Origin: CAYWKS01 sp964458935
GTDB lineage: Bacteria; Planctomycetota; Phycisphaerae; Phycisphaerales; Zrk34
Length of the DNA stretch: 30,357 bases
Assembly: GCA_964458935.1 (NCBI GenBank)
Contig: CAYWKS010000032.1
Span: forward strand, 1 to 30,357
Direction of reading: 5' to 3'
Made by a program: the position numbers and the translations under genes. This document shows positions 16,945 to 26,379 of the stretch, one piece after another. The notes beneath the pieces are model-generated. The model did no database searches and was not told where the DNA came from. It saw only the letters and a program-made list of their open reading frames with translations. Within the stretch, counting starts at the first letter, position 1, and each line of letters opens with the position of its first letter.

Positions 16945-16953
16945 ATTGTATCA
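16945..16953 (-). promoter_or_regulatory. Extended -10 promoter of the aminotransferase gene
   Basis: On the minus strand TGATACAAT combines an extended -10 TG with TACAAT (5 of 6). The predicted start near 16938 gives a leader of about 26 nt before the ATG at 16912. No good -35 box is visible, which is acceptable for an extended -10 promoter. The complementary strand over the same bases reads TGCTATTGT (16941-16949), a weaker extended -10 that could serve the divergent zinc-ribbon gene. Confidence 0.45.
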
Positions 16954-17099
16954 CAGCGTGTGCTGAACCATACGCCGCCGAGCGACGTCTAAACCTTTGG
17001 CTCATCAAGGGATTTGCGATACCCTGCGGCGCGGCGGCGGCCGCGACGTTGAATCACACGCGGCCGAATCGGCCATCACCCGACCGGAGTGTCCCGACC

Positions 17100-18551
17100 G
17101 TGTCCGATACCAAGAAGCTGATTCTCTGCCCTTACTGCGGGAGCACGCAAAGCGAGCCCGAAGACCGCTGCGCGGCGTGCGGCGGGTTCTTCGATCCGCT
17201 CAGCCTCAAGGTCACCCAGCAGCACATGGGCCCGTGGTTCATCCGCGACCGCCATCACCCGTTCCGTCCCGGTTGCAGCTACGAGGTCCTCGCACGCGAG
17301 GTCGAGAAGGGCAAGGTCAAGCCCACGACGATCGTCCGCGGCCCCACGACGCGCCAATTCTGGTCCGTGGCGCGGAATGTCGCCGGCCTGTCCCACCTGC
17401 TGGGCTACTGCCATGCCTGCGGGGCGCACGTCGAGCCGGATGCCGGTCGCTGCGAAGCGTGCGGCGAGGTGTTCTACGCGCCCAGCCAGCGGGATCAGCT
17501 CGGCCTGGCCCCCGCGGGCGCCGATGTGCGAGCCGTACCCACACTCAGCGACAGCGGCACCTTCCAGGCGATCGGTTCGACCGGGGCGTCGGCCCAGGGC
17601 CAGCCCCACCCGGGGGCGGCCCCGACCGGTGAGCGCGGCAGCGGCAAGCCCTCGGGTGCAACCGGCGGTTACGAGGCGGCGCCGGTCGTCGGCGGATCGC
17701 CCGCCCTCGCCGGACTCCGCGACGAGCCCGCCCCCGTCCGCGCCGCCACCGCGCAGACCAGCGCCGAGCGCAACGCGATGGCGTGGATGACCTCTGGAAC
17801 GGACGATCCGGATACGCTCGCCACCGCCACCAGCAGGACGGCCCCGCTGCAACGGACGGGCTGGACGAGCCTGTGGACGTGGATGCTGATCATCGTCAAT
17901 GTCGTGGTCTTTGCCGCCGCGATCGCCGCTGTGCTCATTGTCGTGGACCAGATCATGGATGATGAGCCGACGGACAACCAGCCGCCGGCGACCGCGAGCG
18001 CCGACGAGGGCTTCGGCGGGGCAGCCGGCATGCCCGACCGAACCCCGACCGGTCTCGGCCGATCCGAGCCGGCCGCCCCCGAGCCGCGCCCGACCCCGCC
18101 CGCCGCGGCCGATCCGCCGCCGCCCGAGCCGCCGACGGCGACCGGTCCCGAGCCCGCCTCGGCAACTGCGCAACCGGCGACCGCGGCGACGGGAGTCGAT
18201 CCCGCCGCCGGCTCGGCCTCGAGCGCCCCCAACACCGGCGCCGCCCCTGCGCCCGGATCCGCCCAGCCCGCGACCGCCGCGAGTGAGACCCAATCCGGCC
18301 CCGACGACAACATCTTCAACCTGGGCTCGGAGGACGACGGCGAGACGTCCGGCGGTTCGTGGCAGCAACGTTACCAGCGGGCGATCAGCCTGGAACAGGC
18401 ACAGCAGCTCGATAAGGCCATGGCCATCCTGAAGCAGATCGCGGCCGACGCACCCGCCGCCGAGCAGCCCGGCGACCTCGAACAGGTCATCGAGCGTGTC
18501 CAGGACAAGCTCAACCGCAAGCAGTTGGAGGAGTTCTTCGGCGAGCCGTAA
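17100..18551 (+). CDS. Zinc-ribbon / GYF-like domain membrane protein with Pro/Ala-rich linker
   Basis: This 483-residue protein of unknown function starts at GTG 17100 (GGAG 10 bp upstream). Visible parts, in order, are: zinc ribbon C10-x2-C13 / C24-x2-C27; a segment at about 44-100 (GPWFIRDRHHPFRPG, EVEKGKVKPTTIVRGP, W88SVARNVAGL) that resembles the GYF_2/DUF4339 domain, a peptide-binding fold; a second ribbon C104-x2-C107 / C118-x2-C121; and a low-complexity stretch. One TM helix lies at about 257-285 (WMLIIVNVVVFAAAIAAVLI). It is followed by a disordered Pro/Ala/Glu region of about 130 residues, and a C-terminal helical segment (YQRAISLEQAQQLDKAMAIL) like one or two TPR helices. The orientation is probably zinc domains in the cytoplasm and the tail in the periplasm. 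It converges on cysS with a 9-bp gap. Confidence 0.8.
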   Translation: MSDTKKLILCPYCGSTQSEPEDRCAACGGFFDPLSLKVTQQHMGPWFIRDRHHPFRPGCSYEVLAREVEKGKVKPTTIVRGPTTRQFWSVARNVAGLSHLLGYCHACGAHVEPDAGRCEACGEVFYAPSQRDQLGLAPAGADVRAVPTLSDSGTFQAIGSTGASAQGQPHPGAAPTGERGSGKPSGATGGYEAAPVVGGSPALAGLRDEPAPVRAATAQTSAERNAMAWMTSGTDDPDTLATATSRTAPLQRTGWTSLWTWMLIIVNVVVFAAAIAAVLIVVDQIMDDEPTDNQPPATASADEGFGGAAGMPDRTPTGLGRSEPAAPEPRPTPPAAADPPPPEPPTATGPEPASATAQPATAATGVDPAAGSASSAPNTGAAPAPGSAQPATAASETQSGPDDNIFNLGSEDDGETSGGSWQQRYQRAISLEQAQQLDKAMAILKQIAADAPAAEQPGDLEQVIERVQDKLNRKQLEEFFGEP

Positions 18552-18560
18552 GCACGAACC

Positions 18561-20063
18561 TCACAGGCTCATCGTTCGCCGCCACGTCGCGCCCTCGCGC
18601 GAGATCTGGACCTCGACCCCCGCTTGCTTCAGCTCGTCGCGGATCGCGTCGCTCAGCGCGAAGTCCTTCTGCGCCCGCGCGTCGTTGAGCTGCCGGACTT
18701 TCTGTTCCACCTGCGCATCGGCCATTCCCGCTGCGTCGGCGGGCGTGGGCAGGGCCACGTCCCCGTCGGCTTCGTCGATGACGTTGAGGATGGCGTCCAT
18801 GCGTCGCAGCGCCGCGACGTCGTCGGCGGTCGGATCGGAGATCGTGTTCATCCACCCGAACAGCGCCCCCAGCGCCGCGCTGATGTTCAGGTCGTCGGCC
18901 AGCGCCTCGGCGAACTGCCGCTCTACCGGCGACGCGCCCATCCGCGGGTCGTTGTGGTCGACCGTGACGTCGGCGGCGGCGGCGAACTGCCGCATCCGCC
19001 GCACCGCTTTCTCGGAGTCGGCCAGGCCCTTCATCGTGAAGTTGGAGTTCTGGCGGTAGTGCGTGCGGAGCAGCTCGTATCGCAGGACCTTCGGTTCGAC
19101 GCCCTTCGCCAGCAGGTCGCGAAGGGTGTAGAAGTTGCCCTTGCTCTTGGACATCTTCTCGCCCTCGACGAGCAGGTGCCGGTTGTGCAGCCAGTACCGG
19201 GCGAACGGCTTGCCCGTCGCGCCGACCGACTGGGCGATCTCGCATTCGTGATGCGGGAAGATGTTGTCCTCGCCGCCGGTGTGGATGTCGATCGTCTCCA
19301 CGCCGTGCGTGTCCATGGCCATGACCGAGCACTCGATGTGCCAGCCGGGATACCCCTCGCCCCACGGCGAGCCCCACTTCATGATGTGCCTGGGGTCGTG
19401 TTTCCAGAGCAGGAAGTCGGCGGGGTGGCGCTTACCGGCCTGGTTGGCCTGGTCGATCCGCCCGCCGGCGCCCGCCTGCACGCTCTCGAGCGTGTTGCCG
19501 CTCAGCTTGCCGTATTCCGGGAAGCTGGTCACGTCGTAGTAGACCGCTCCGTCGTCGGTCACATAGGCGTGGCCCGCCTCGATCAACCGCTCGATCATCC
19601 GGATCATGCCCGGCACGTTGTCCGTCGCCCGCGGCAGGTGGTGCTGTTCCTCGCGCTCGCCCAGCTTCATCCCCAGCAGCTTCGCGTCCGCGAGGAACGC
19701 CTGCGTGAAGTACGCGGCGACCTGGTAAGGGTCGTTCGGGTCATCGACGTCGGCCTTGCCGTGCTTCTTCGACTCGCGCAGCCGCTCGGCGGCGAGCTCC
19801 ATCTTGTCCTGCCCACCGCCGTCGGCGAGCTGGTCCTCGGTCATGTGCCCCACGTCGGTGATGTTCATCACCTGCGCCACGTCGTAGCCGACGTACTCGA
19901 AGAACCGGCGGAGCAGGTCGGCCAGCAGGAACGTGGAGAAGTTGCCGATGTGCACGAAGTCGTAGACCGTCGGGCCGCAGTGGTACATGCGGACGCGGCC
20001 CGGCTCCACGGGCTCGAACGCCTCCACGCGGCGCGTCAGCGTGTTGTACAGGCGGATGTCCAT
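18561..20063 (-). CDS. cysS: Cysteinyl-tRNA synthetase
   Basis: This 500-residue class I synthetase charges tRNA-Cys. It shows MYHCGPTVYDF (zinc ligand C29), the HIGN form of the HIGH motif (38-41, normal for this enzyme), and NITDVGH. The remaining zinc-site residues lie in GWHIECSVMAMD and GGEDNIFPHHECE, the KMSKS loop at 303-307 (GEKMSKSKGNFYTLRDLL), and a helical anticodon-binding C-terminus. The ATG at 20063 has no Shine-Dalgarno sequence; a promoter with its -10 only 9 bp upstream suggests a leaderless mRNA. The gene lies downstream of the fucose block on the same strand but is separated by an intrinsic terminator. Confidence 0.96.
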   Translation of the reverse strand: MDIRLYNTLTRRVEAFEPVEPGRVRMYHCGPTVYDFVHIGNFSTFLLADLLRRFFEYVGYDVAQVMNITDVGHMTEDQLADGGGQDKMELAAERLRESKKHGKADVDDPNDPYQVAAYFTQAFLADAKLLGMKLGEREEQHHLPRATDNVPGMIRMIERLIEAGHAYVTDDGAVYYDVTSFPEYGKLSGNTLESVQAGAGGRIDQANQAGKRHPADFLLWKHDPRHIMKWGSPWGEGYPGWHIECSVMAMDTHGVETIDIHTGGEDNIFPHHECEIAQSVGATGKPFARYWLHNRHLLVEGEKMSKSKGNFYTLRDLLAKGVEPKVLRYELLRTHYRQNSNFTMKGLADSEKAVRRMRQFAAAADVTVDHNDPRMGASPVERQFAEALADDLNISAALGALFGWMNTISDPTADDVAALRRMDAILNVIDEADGDVALPTPADAAGMADAQVEQKVRQLNDARAQKDFALSDAIRDELKQAGVEVQISREGATWRRTMSL

Positions 20064-20072
20064 GATGGGCGG

Positions 20073-20101
20073 ATTCTAGCTGGAGCGGCGCGGCATGAAA
20101 A
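20073..20101 (-). promoter_or_regulatory. Probable leaderless promoter of cysS
   Basis: On the minus strand TTTTCA (20101-20096) and TAGAAT (20078-20073) are exactly 17 nt apart, matching 4 of 6 and 5 of 6 of the housekeeping consensus. The -10 ends 9 bp before the cysS ATG, so transcription would begin at or next to the start codon. The -35 is formed by the T-run of the upstream terminator. Confidence 0.5.
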
Positions 20102-20137
20102 AGCCCTCGCCGGTCGCGGCGGGTCACGGCGAGGCTT
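20098..20137 (-). terminator. Intrinsic terminator of the GDP-fucose/glycosyltransferase operon
   Basis: On the minus strand AAGCCTCGCCG (20137-20127) pairs with CGGCGAGGGCTT (20112-20101) with one bulged base, giving an 11-bp stem with a 14-nt loop. TTTTT (20102-20098) begins in the last stem bases. The stop codon of the glycosyltransferase gene (20126-20124) lies in the loop, so the 5' arm is coding sequence. This is the clearest Rho-independent terminator in the window. Confidence 0.85.
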
Positions 20138-21431
20138 GCGTGGCGGCGACCGCGGCCGCGTCGGGCTCCGCCCCGACCCGCCCCGGCGCATGGCATCCAC
20201 CGCGATGGTCGGCCGAGTGACCTTCCAGCAGGTCGGCCCACCGTCGGCAGCACACGTCCTTCTCGAAGTGTTCGAGGAACCGCGACCGCGCGTTGTCGCC
20301 CAGCCGCCGCACCAATGCCGGATCGTCCGCCAGCTTGCGGATGGCCGCCACCAGCCCGTCGGCGTCGTCCACGTCGAGCACGAAGCCCATGTCGGCCTCG
20401 CGGACCTGCACGGCGGTGTCGGCGTCGGCCGGCCCGACGAAGATGACCGGTCGACCCGCCGCCATGATCCCGTAGGTCTTGCAGGGCACCGCCGTGCCCT
20501 GCATCCGCGGCCGCATCGTCACCAGGTGCACGTCGCCGGCCGCCAGCGACTGGCCGAGCATCTCGCGGGGCTGGTAGGGAAGACAGATGAAGTTGCCCAA
20601 CTGGTGCTCGTCGACGTAGCCGCGGATCTCCGCCAGCCGCCGCCCGCTGCCGACGAACAGGAACCGGACCCGCTCGTCGCCGTCCAGCCGCCGCATCGCT
20701 TCGCACACCGCGTCGAAGTGATGGATGATCCCCGCGTTGCCCGAATACATCACGACGAAGCGATCGCTCAGCCCGTTGTCGTTCCGCAAGGTCGACGCGT
20801 CGGGCGCCATCGGCTCGACCTCGCCGGCGCGGTTCCAGACGCTGATCGTCTGCACCCGATCGCCGGCGATGCCCTTGCGCCGCAGACGCTCCGCCATGCA
20901 GGGCCCCAGCGCCACCACCGCGTTCGCCTTCCGCAAGTGCAGATCGTTCAGGAACCCGAACGTCGCGTACAGCGGGTGACGCCGCGACCACATCCCCAAC
21001 TCGAACTCGATATCCGGATGCAGGTCCATCACCCAGCACACGTGGCGCGTCCGTCCCAGGGTCAGCCACTTGGCCAGCGTGGCGTACAGCCCGATCAGCG
21101 GCGGCGTGGTGAGCGTGACGATCACGCGGTGCCGCCAGCCGAACAGCAGCATCCACAGCCCGGTGAGCAGGTGAAACCCCGCGTAGTCGATGACACGGCC
21201 GAACCGACCCGACTTGCCGAAGCCCGGAGCGCTCAGCCGGCGGATGTGCACGCCCTCGTGCACCTGTCGGCGTGGCGTCCGCGTGCCGCTGCCGTCGGCG
21301 TACTGGCCGCGGGAACACAGGACCGTCACGTCATGCCCCCGCGCCGCCAGGTGCTCGGCCAGGTCCGACATCTGCTGCGCCGTCGCCGCCAGGTCGGGCC
21401 AGTAATACTGATTCACAAAGAGTATGCGCAT
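20124..21431 (-). CDS. Glycosyltransferase family 4 (WcaI/WbuB-like)
   Basis: This 435-residue GT-B glycosyltransferase probably adds a sugar, perhaps fucose, to an exopolysaccharide or O-antigen repeat at the inner membrane. The N-terminus MRILFVNQYYWPDLAATAQQ is characteristic of the WcaI/WbuB group. The C-terminal GT4 domain has VVMYSGNAGIIHHFD, RFLFVGSGRRL, ICLPYQPREMLG and the donor-binding segment VPCKTYGIMAAGRPVIFVGP. A hydrophobic stretch near 85-105 may associate with the membrane. The last 30 residues (Gly/Ala/Asp-rich) go beyond the family domain and overlap the terminator stem. It follows fcl by 48 bp and closes the gmd-fcl-GT4 operon, so a GDP-L-fucose donor is a fair guess, not shown. 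Confidence 0.88.
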   Translation of the reverse strand: MRILFVNQYYWPDLAATAQQMSDLAEHLAARGHDVTVLCSRGQYADGSGTRTPRRQVHEGVHIRRLSAPGFGKSGRFGRVIDYAGFHLLTGLWMLLFGWRHRVIVTLTTPPLIGLYATLAKWLTLGRTRHVCWVMDLHPDIEFELGMWSRRHPLYATFGFLNDLHLRKANAVVALGPCMAERLRRKGIAGDRVQTISVWNRAGEVEPMAPDASTLRNDNGLSDRFVVMYSGNAGIIHHFDAVCEAMRRLDGDERVRFLFVGSGRRLAEIRGYVDEHQLGNFICLPYQPREMLGQSLAAGDVHLVTMRPRMQGTAVPCKTYGIMAAGRPVIFVGPADADTAVQVREADMGFVLDVDDADGLVAAIRKLADDPALVRRLGDNARSRFLEHFEKDVCCRRWADLLEGHSADHRGGCHAPGRVGAEPDAAAVAATQASP

Positions 21432-21479
21432 GGCGTCCGTTTCATCCCGCAGCCCAACCCGATCGGCCGCGGTCGACGC

Positions 21480-22436
21480 CTAACCGTACGCCACCTCACG
21501 CACCGTCTGCTGCTGCTCGAACCATTCAATCGTGCGACGCAGCCCCGCGTCAAGGTCGACCGCCGCCGACCAGCCGATCAGCTCCCGCGCCCGCGTCGTG
21601 TCCAGGCACCGCCGCGGCTGGCCGTCGGGCTTGGTCGCGTCCCATACCAGCCGACCCTCGAACCCCGTCAAGGCCGCGATCCGCTCGGTCAGGTCCCCGA
21701 TCCGGACCTCGCTGCCCGTGCCCAGGTTGATCGGGGTCGGCTCGGTCATGCGATCGGCGGCGAGGACGATCCCCTCGGCCGCATCGTCGACGTAGAGGAA
21801 CTCGCGGCTGGCCGAACCCGTGCCCCAGCAGGTCACCGCCTCATCGCCGCGCCGCCGCGCCTCGACGCACTTGCGGATCAACGCCGGGATCACGTGCGAG
21901 GTGTGCAGGTCGAAGTTGTCGCCCGGGCCGTACAGGTTCACCGGCACCACCACGGCGCTTTGCAGCCCGTACTCGCGGCGGTACCCGTCGAGCATGACGA
22001 ACAGCGCCTTCTTGGCCACGCCGTACGGCGCGTTGGTTTCCTCGGGGTAGCCGTTCCACAGGTCGTGCTCACGGAAGGGCACCGGCGTGTGCTTGGGGTA
22101 GGCGCAGACCGTGCCGGTCTGGACGAACTTGCGGATGCCCCGCCGCCGGCCGTGCTCGATCAGGTGCATGCCCATCGCGGCGTTGGCGAAGAAGAAGCGG
22201 CCCGGGTGATCGCGGTTGGCCCCGATCCCGCCGACCTCCGCCGCGAGGTGGATGACCACGTCGGGCCGGAGGTCGTCGTACATCCGCTCGACCGCCGCCT
22301 CGGCGGTCAGGTCGTAGTCCGCCCGCCGCGGCACGTCGATCGACGCCGCCCCGCGCTCGGCGAGCTTTCGGCAGACCGCCCGGCCGAGGAAACCCGCCCC
22401 GCCCGTCACCGTCACACGCAGCTTCGTCCAGTCCAA
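21480..22436 (-). CDS. fcl: GDP-L-fucose synthase
   Basis: This 318-residue SDR enzyme (WcaG/Fcl) epimerises and reduces GDP-4-keto-6-deoxymannose to GDP-L-fucose with NADPH. It has the nucleotide-binding TGGAGFLG at 11-18, LAAEVGGIGAN (66-74, family-typical), TGTVCAYP, and the catalytic Y138-x3-K142 (NAPYGVAKKAL). NLYGPGDNFD and REFLYVDDAA follow. No ATG precedes the Rossmann motif. The TTG at 22436, five bases after a strong GGAGG, is the likely start; an upstream open frame runs antiphase into gmd. It follows gmd by 20 bp, completing the two-step route from GDP-mannose. Confidence 0.93.
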   Translation of the reverse strand: MDWTKLRVTVTGGAGFLGRAVCRKLAERGAASIDVPRRADYDLTAEAAVERMYDDLRPDVVIHLAAEVGGIGANRDHPGRFFFANAAMGMHLIEHGRRRGIRKFVQTGTVCAYPKHTPVPFREHDLWNGYPEETNAPYGVAKKALFVMLDGYRREYGLQSAVVVPVNLYGPGDNFDLHTSHVIPALIRKCVEARRRGDEAVTCWGTGSASREFLYVDDAAEGIVLAADRMTEPTPINLGTGSEVRIGDLTERIAALTGFEGRLVWDATKPDGQPRRCLDTTRARELIGWSAAVDLDAGLRRTIEWFEQQQTVREVAYG

Positions 22437-22456
22437 GATTACCTCCCGCCGATGAC

Positions 22457-23515
<1,059 letters not shown>

Positions 23516-23633
23516 GTCATCTCCAATGTCGTTGCAGCGGATTGCGGATCGACGCCGCGACGCCCCTGTCGCGGTCCTGCCCCGACCGTCTATATCGAAT
23601 CGCCGGCACACCGACTTGACCCAGGCGGCGCGA

Positions 23634-25061
23634 TCACGCGACCGGCCGGCCCGCGAACCGGTGGGCGACGTGCCAGACCGGCCCGGCGCCCATGACCACC
23701 AGCAGGTCGCCCGGGCGGGTGATCTGTTCGAGGTGCCCGACGATATCGTCGAACGCGTCGATGTGCTCGGCGATGACGCCGCGGCCGTGCAGCTTCGCCA
23801 CGAGGTCCGCCGCGCTGACCGCCCGCCGATCCGCCTCGCTGTCCCGTACGAAGTAGATGTGGGGCACGATCACGATGTCGGCCTCGCCGAAGCTCGAAGC
23901 GAACTGGTCGAGCAGGAACCGCGTCCGGGAATGCTGGTGCGGCTGGAAGACGCAGATCAGCCGCCCGCCGCGCCCGGGGTGGGCGGCATCGGCGCCGCCG
24001 GCGAGGAACCGCCGCCGCAGCGCCCGCAGCGTCGTTGCGATCTCCGTGGGATGGTGGCCGTAGTCGTCGACCACGGTCACCCCCTCGATCTCACCGAGGT
24101 ACTCCATGCGCCGGTCGAGCCCCTGAAAGTCCGACAGACCGGCGCCCACGCGTTGCGGGTCGGCGCCGAGTTGGATCGCCAGGGTCGCCGCCACCGCCGC
24201 GTTGTAGGCCATGTGCTCACCGGCGATCGCCAGGTCGAACCGGACCACCGGCTGACCGGCGGCCGTGACGGTGACGCGCTGGCGGTCGCCCTGCCAGGCG
24301 GCGTGGATGACGTAGTCGGCTTCGGGGGCGAACCCGATGGTGCGGACGGCGCAGCTCACGCCCGCGGTGACGGCGGTGCGGTGGGCCCCGTCGTGCCCGA
24401 TGATCAGCAGCCCGTCGGGCGCCGCGGCCACCCGATGGGCGAACTGGCCGAACGACTCGACCACGGCGTCGAGCGTGCCGTACACGTCGAGGTGATCTTC
24501 CTCGACGTTGAGGATGGCGGCGAGGGTGGGGTTGAAGTTGTGGAACGATCGGCCGTATTCGCAGGCCTCGGCGATGAGCATGTCGGGCCGGCCGACCCGC
24601 GACCCGCCGCCGATCTGCCTGCACGTGGCGCCGACGATGAAGGTGGGGTCTCGGTCGGCGGCGATCAGGGCGTGGGCGAGCATGGCGGTGGTCGTGCTCT
24701 TGCCGTGGGTGCCGGCGATGGCGACGCCGGTGCGGCCGACCATGAGCCGGCCGATCATCTGCGCGTAGGTCAGCACGTCGAGCCCCCGCCGCCGGGCTTC
24801 GGCGAGTTCGGGGTGATCGGGCCCGATCGCGGCGCTGGCCACGACCCGCTCGGCGTCGGCGGGCAGGCTCCCGGCGGTCTGCTCGAGGACGACCGCGAAC
24901 CCGTCGCGCTGCAGCGCGTCGGTCACCGGCGTGCGGGCGCGATCCGAGCCGGAGCAGTCGGCGCCGAGCGAGCGGACGATGCGGGCCAGCCCGCTCATGC
25001 CGCACCCGCCGATCCCGACGAAGTGCGTCCGTACGCCGTGCAGTTGTATCGGGTCCGGCAT
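23634..25061 (-). CDS. murC: UDP-N-acetylmuramate--L-alanine ligase
   Basis: This 475-residue cytoplasmic Mur ligase adds L-Ala to UDP-MurNAc in peptidoglycan precursor synthesis. Domains are an N-terminal UDP-binding Rossmann domain (HFVGIGGCGMSGLARI, 13-28), the central ATPase (P-loop GTHGKSTT at 117-124; EACEYGRSFHNFNP; NVEEDHLDVY), and the C-terminal domain (VVDDYGHHPTEI, FQPHQHSRT). Two ATGs are possible. The one at 25061 has GGAG nine bases upstream and a 4-bp gap from the RNase D gene; the one at 25079 would overlap that gene by 14 bp with no ribosome-binding site. No other mur or division gene is nearby. The presence of murC argues that the organism makes peptidoglycan. Confidence 0.95.
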   Translation of the reverse strand: MPDPIQLHGVRTHFVGIGGCGMSGLARIVRSLGADCSGSDRARTPVTDALQRDGFAVVLEQTAGSLPADAERVVASAAIGPDHPELAEARRRGLDVLTYAQMIGRLMVGRTGVAIAGTHGKSTTTAMLAHALIAADRDPTFIVGATCRQIGGGSRVGRPDMLIAEACEYGRSFHNFNPTLAAILNVEEDHLDVYGTLDAVVESFGQFAHRVAAAPDGLLIIGHDGAHRTAVTAGVSCAVRTIGFAPEADYVIHAAWQGDRQRVTVTAAGQPVVRFDLAIAGEHMAYNAAVAATLAIQLGADPQRVGAGLSDFQGLDRRMEYLGEIEGVTVVDDYGHHPTEIATTLRALRRRFLAGGADAAHPGRGGRLICVFQPHQHSRTRFLLDQFASSFGEADIVIVPHIYFVRDSEADRRAVSAADLVAKLHGRGVIAEHIDAFDDIVGHLEQITRPGDLLVVMGAGPVWHVAHRFAGRPVA

Positions 25062-25065
25062 GGGG

Positions 25066-26379
25066 TCAGTCTCCGCCATCGTGCCCGATGCCCAGGTCGT
25101 CGAGGATGGGCTGCACGACGAGGCGTCGCCATCCGTTGAGCAGGCGATGGTCGGCGGGGATGGGATGGTTTCGGATGGCGGCGGTGGCCAGGGCGGCGAC
25201 CTCGCGCCGGCTGGTGAGCAGCCCCGGGGCGAGCTGCATGTCGTCGCAGCGCTGCTTGAGCTGCTGCCAGAGCCGATCGACGCGCTGACGTTGCGTGGGG
25301 GACAGCGGCCGGGGCCGCCGCGGCGGGTCGGACCAGGCGGCGCTCTGCATGGCTCGCTTGACGGTGTGGATGATGGTGCGGCCCTGCCACTGGACGACGC
25401 CGCGGGGCACCCCGTCGATCTCGCGGAGCGCCTCGCCGCCGGTGGGCGCGGCGCGGGCGATGGCGACCAGCACCTTGTCCTGCAGGACGGAGCGAGGCGG
25501 GAGGTTGCGGCGGCGTGCCATCCGGTCGCGCCAACTGACCAGCCGTCGTAGCAGGACCGCGTTCCGCGCCGGCAGGCGATGCCGCTGCCGCAGTCGCGCC
25601 ACGACGGCGGCGGCGTTGAAGCGGTGGCTTCGCGGGTTGGCCAACGCGGCGAACTCCGCCGCCGCCCAGTCGGTCCGGCCGAACGACTCGAGCTTCGCCG
25701 CGAGCATCTCCCGCAGCGCCGGCAGGTAACGCACGTCGTCCACCGCGTACCGCAGGTGCACATCGGACAGCGGGCGCTGGTCCCACCGGGTGAAGGTCAG
25801 CGCCTTGGGCAGCTCGTGGCCGAGCAGGTCGCTGATGAGCTGGCGGAGCGAGACGGGGTAGCCGTGCCCGACGAACCCGGCGGCGATCTGCGTGTCGAAC
25901 AGGGCCGCGGGCGCGACGTGGTGCAGGCGGACGGCCGGCTCGATGTCCGGTGCGCCGGCGTGGACGAGCTTGACCACGTCAGCGTCGCCCAGCAGGTCCC
26001 ACACCGGCCGCAGGTCCAGCGCCGGCTCGGGCGCCGCGTCGTGGTGCTCGGGCTCCTCGCCGCCGAACGGGTCGATCAGCAGCAGCCGGTCCGCCGTCGC
26101 CAGTTGGATCAGGCACAGGTGCGGGTAGTAGCTGGTCTCGCCGATGAACTCGGTGTCGTAGGCGACCACGGGCGCGTCGGCGATGGCGTGGACCTGGGCA
26201 TCGAGGGTCGGCTGGTCGACGATCAGCCGGGGCTCGACGTCGGGCACGAGCGGGTGTTCGAGGACGTCGGGGTGCTCGATGTCGATAGCCTGGGCCTGGG
26301 CGTGGGCGGCGGTGCGGCGGCGTGCGAGGTAATGGCGCCGCCCGCGTTCGTGTCGGGGTTGGTCCTGCTCCTGGGACAT
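25066..26379 (-). CDS. rnd: RNase D-like 3'-5' exoribonuclease with HRDC domain
   Basis: This 437-residue protein has a DEDDy exonuclease domain: D75 and E77 (YDTEFIGETSYYPHLCLIQ), D145 (LVHAGAPDIEPAV), and Y211/D215 (YAVDDVRYLP). An HRDC domain follows (NLPPRSVLQDKVLVAIARAA), then a C-terminal second HRDC-like helical region. RNase D trims the 3' ends of tRNA precursors and other structured RNAs. The first 50 residues are Arg/His/Gln-rich and look disordered. I chose the ATG at 26379; the frame stays open to 26508, but the extension is Pro/Arg-rich without homology. murC begins 4 bp after its stop codon and takes its ribosome-binding site from the end of this gene, so the two are probably co-transcribed. 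In the 231-bp gap upstream I find no convincing promoter. Confidence 0.9.
   Translation of the reverse strand: MSQEQDQPRHERGRRHYLARRRTAAHAQAQAIDIEHPDVLEHPLVPDVEPRLIVDQPTLDAQVHAIADAPVVAYDTEFIGETSYYPHLCLIQLATADRLLLIDPFGGEEPEHHDAAPEPALDLRPVWDLLGDADVVKLVHAGAPDIEPAVRLHHVAPAALFDTQIAAGFVGHGYPVSLRQLISDLLGHELPKALTFTRWDQRPLSDVHLRYAVDDVRYLPALREMLAAKLESFGRTDWAAAEFAALANPRSHRFNAAAVVARLRQRHRLPARNAVLLRRLVSWRDRMARRRNLPPRSVLQDKVLVAIARAAPTGGEALREIDGVPRGVVQWQGRTIIHTVKRAMQSAAWSDPPRRPRPLSPTQRQRVDRLWQQLKQRCDDMQLAPGLLTSRREVAALATAAIRNHPIPADHRLLNGWRRLVVQPILDDLGIGHDGGD

Noticed and set aside
18542..18575. GAGCC/GGCTC repeat between the convergent zinc-ribbon and cysS genes as a terminator
   Set aside because: Only 5 bp of stem with an 18-nt loop and no T-run; expected by chance in this GC content.
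19940..19952. HIGN instead of HIGH in cysteinyl-tRNA synthetase
   Set aside because: HIGN is common in bacterial CysRS; the KMSKS loop and zinc-site residues are normal.
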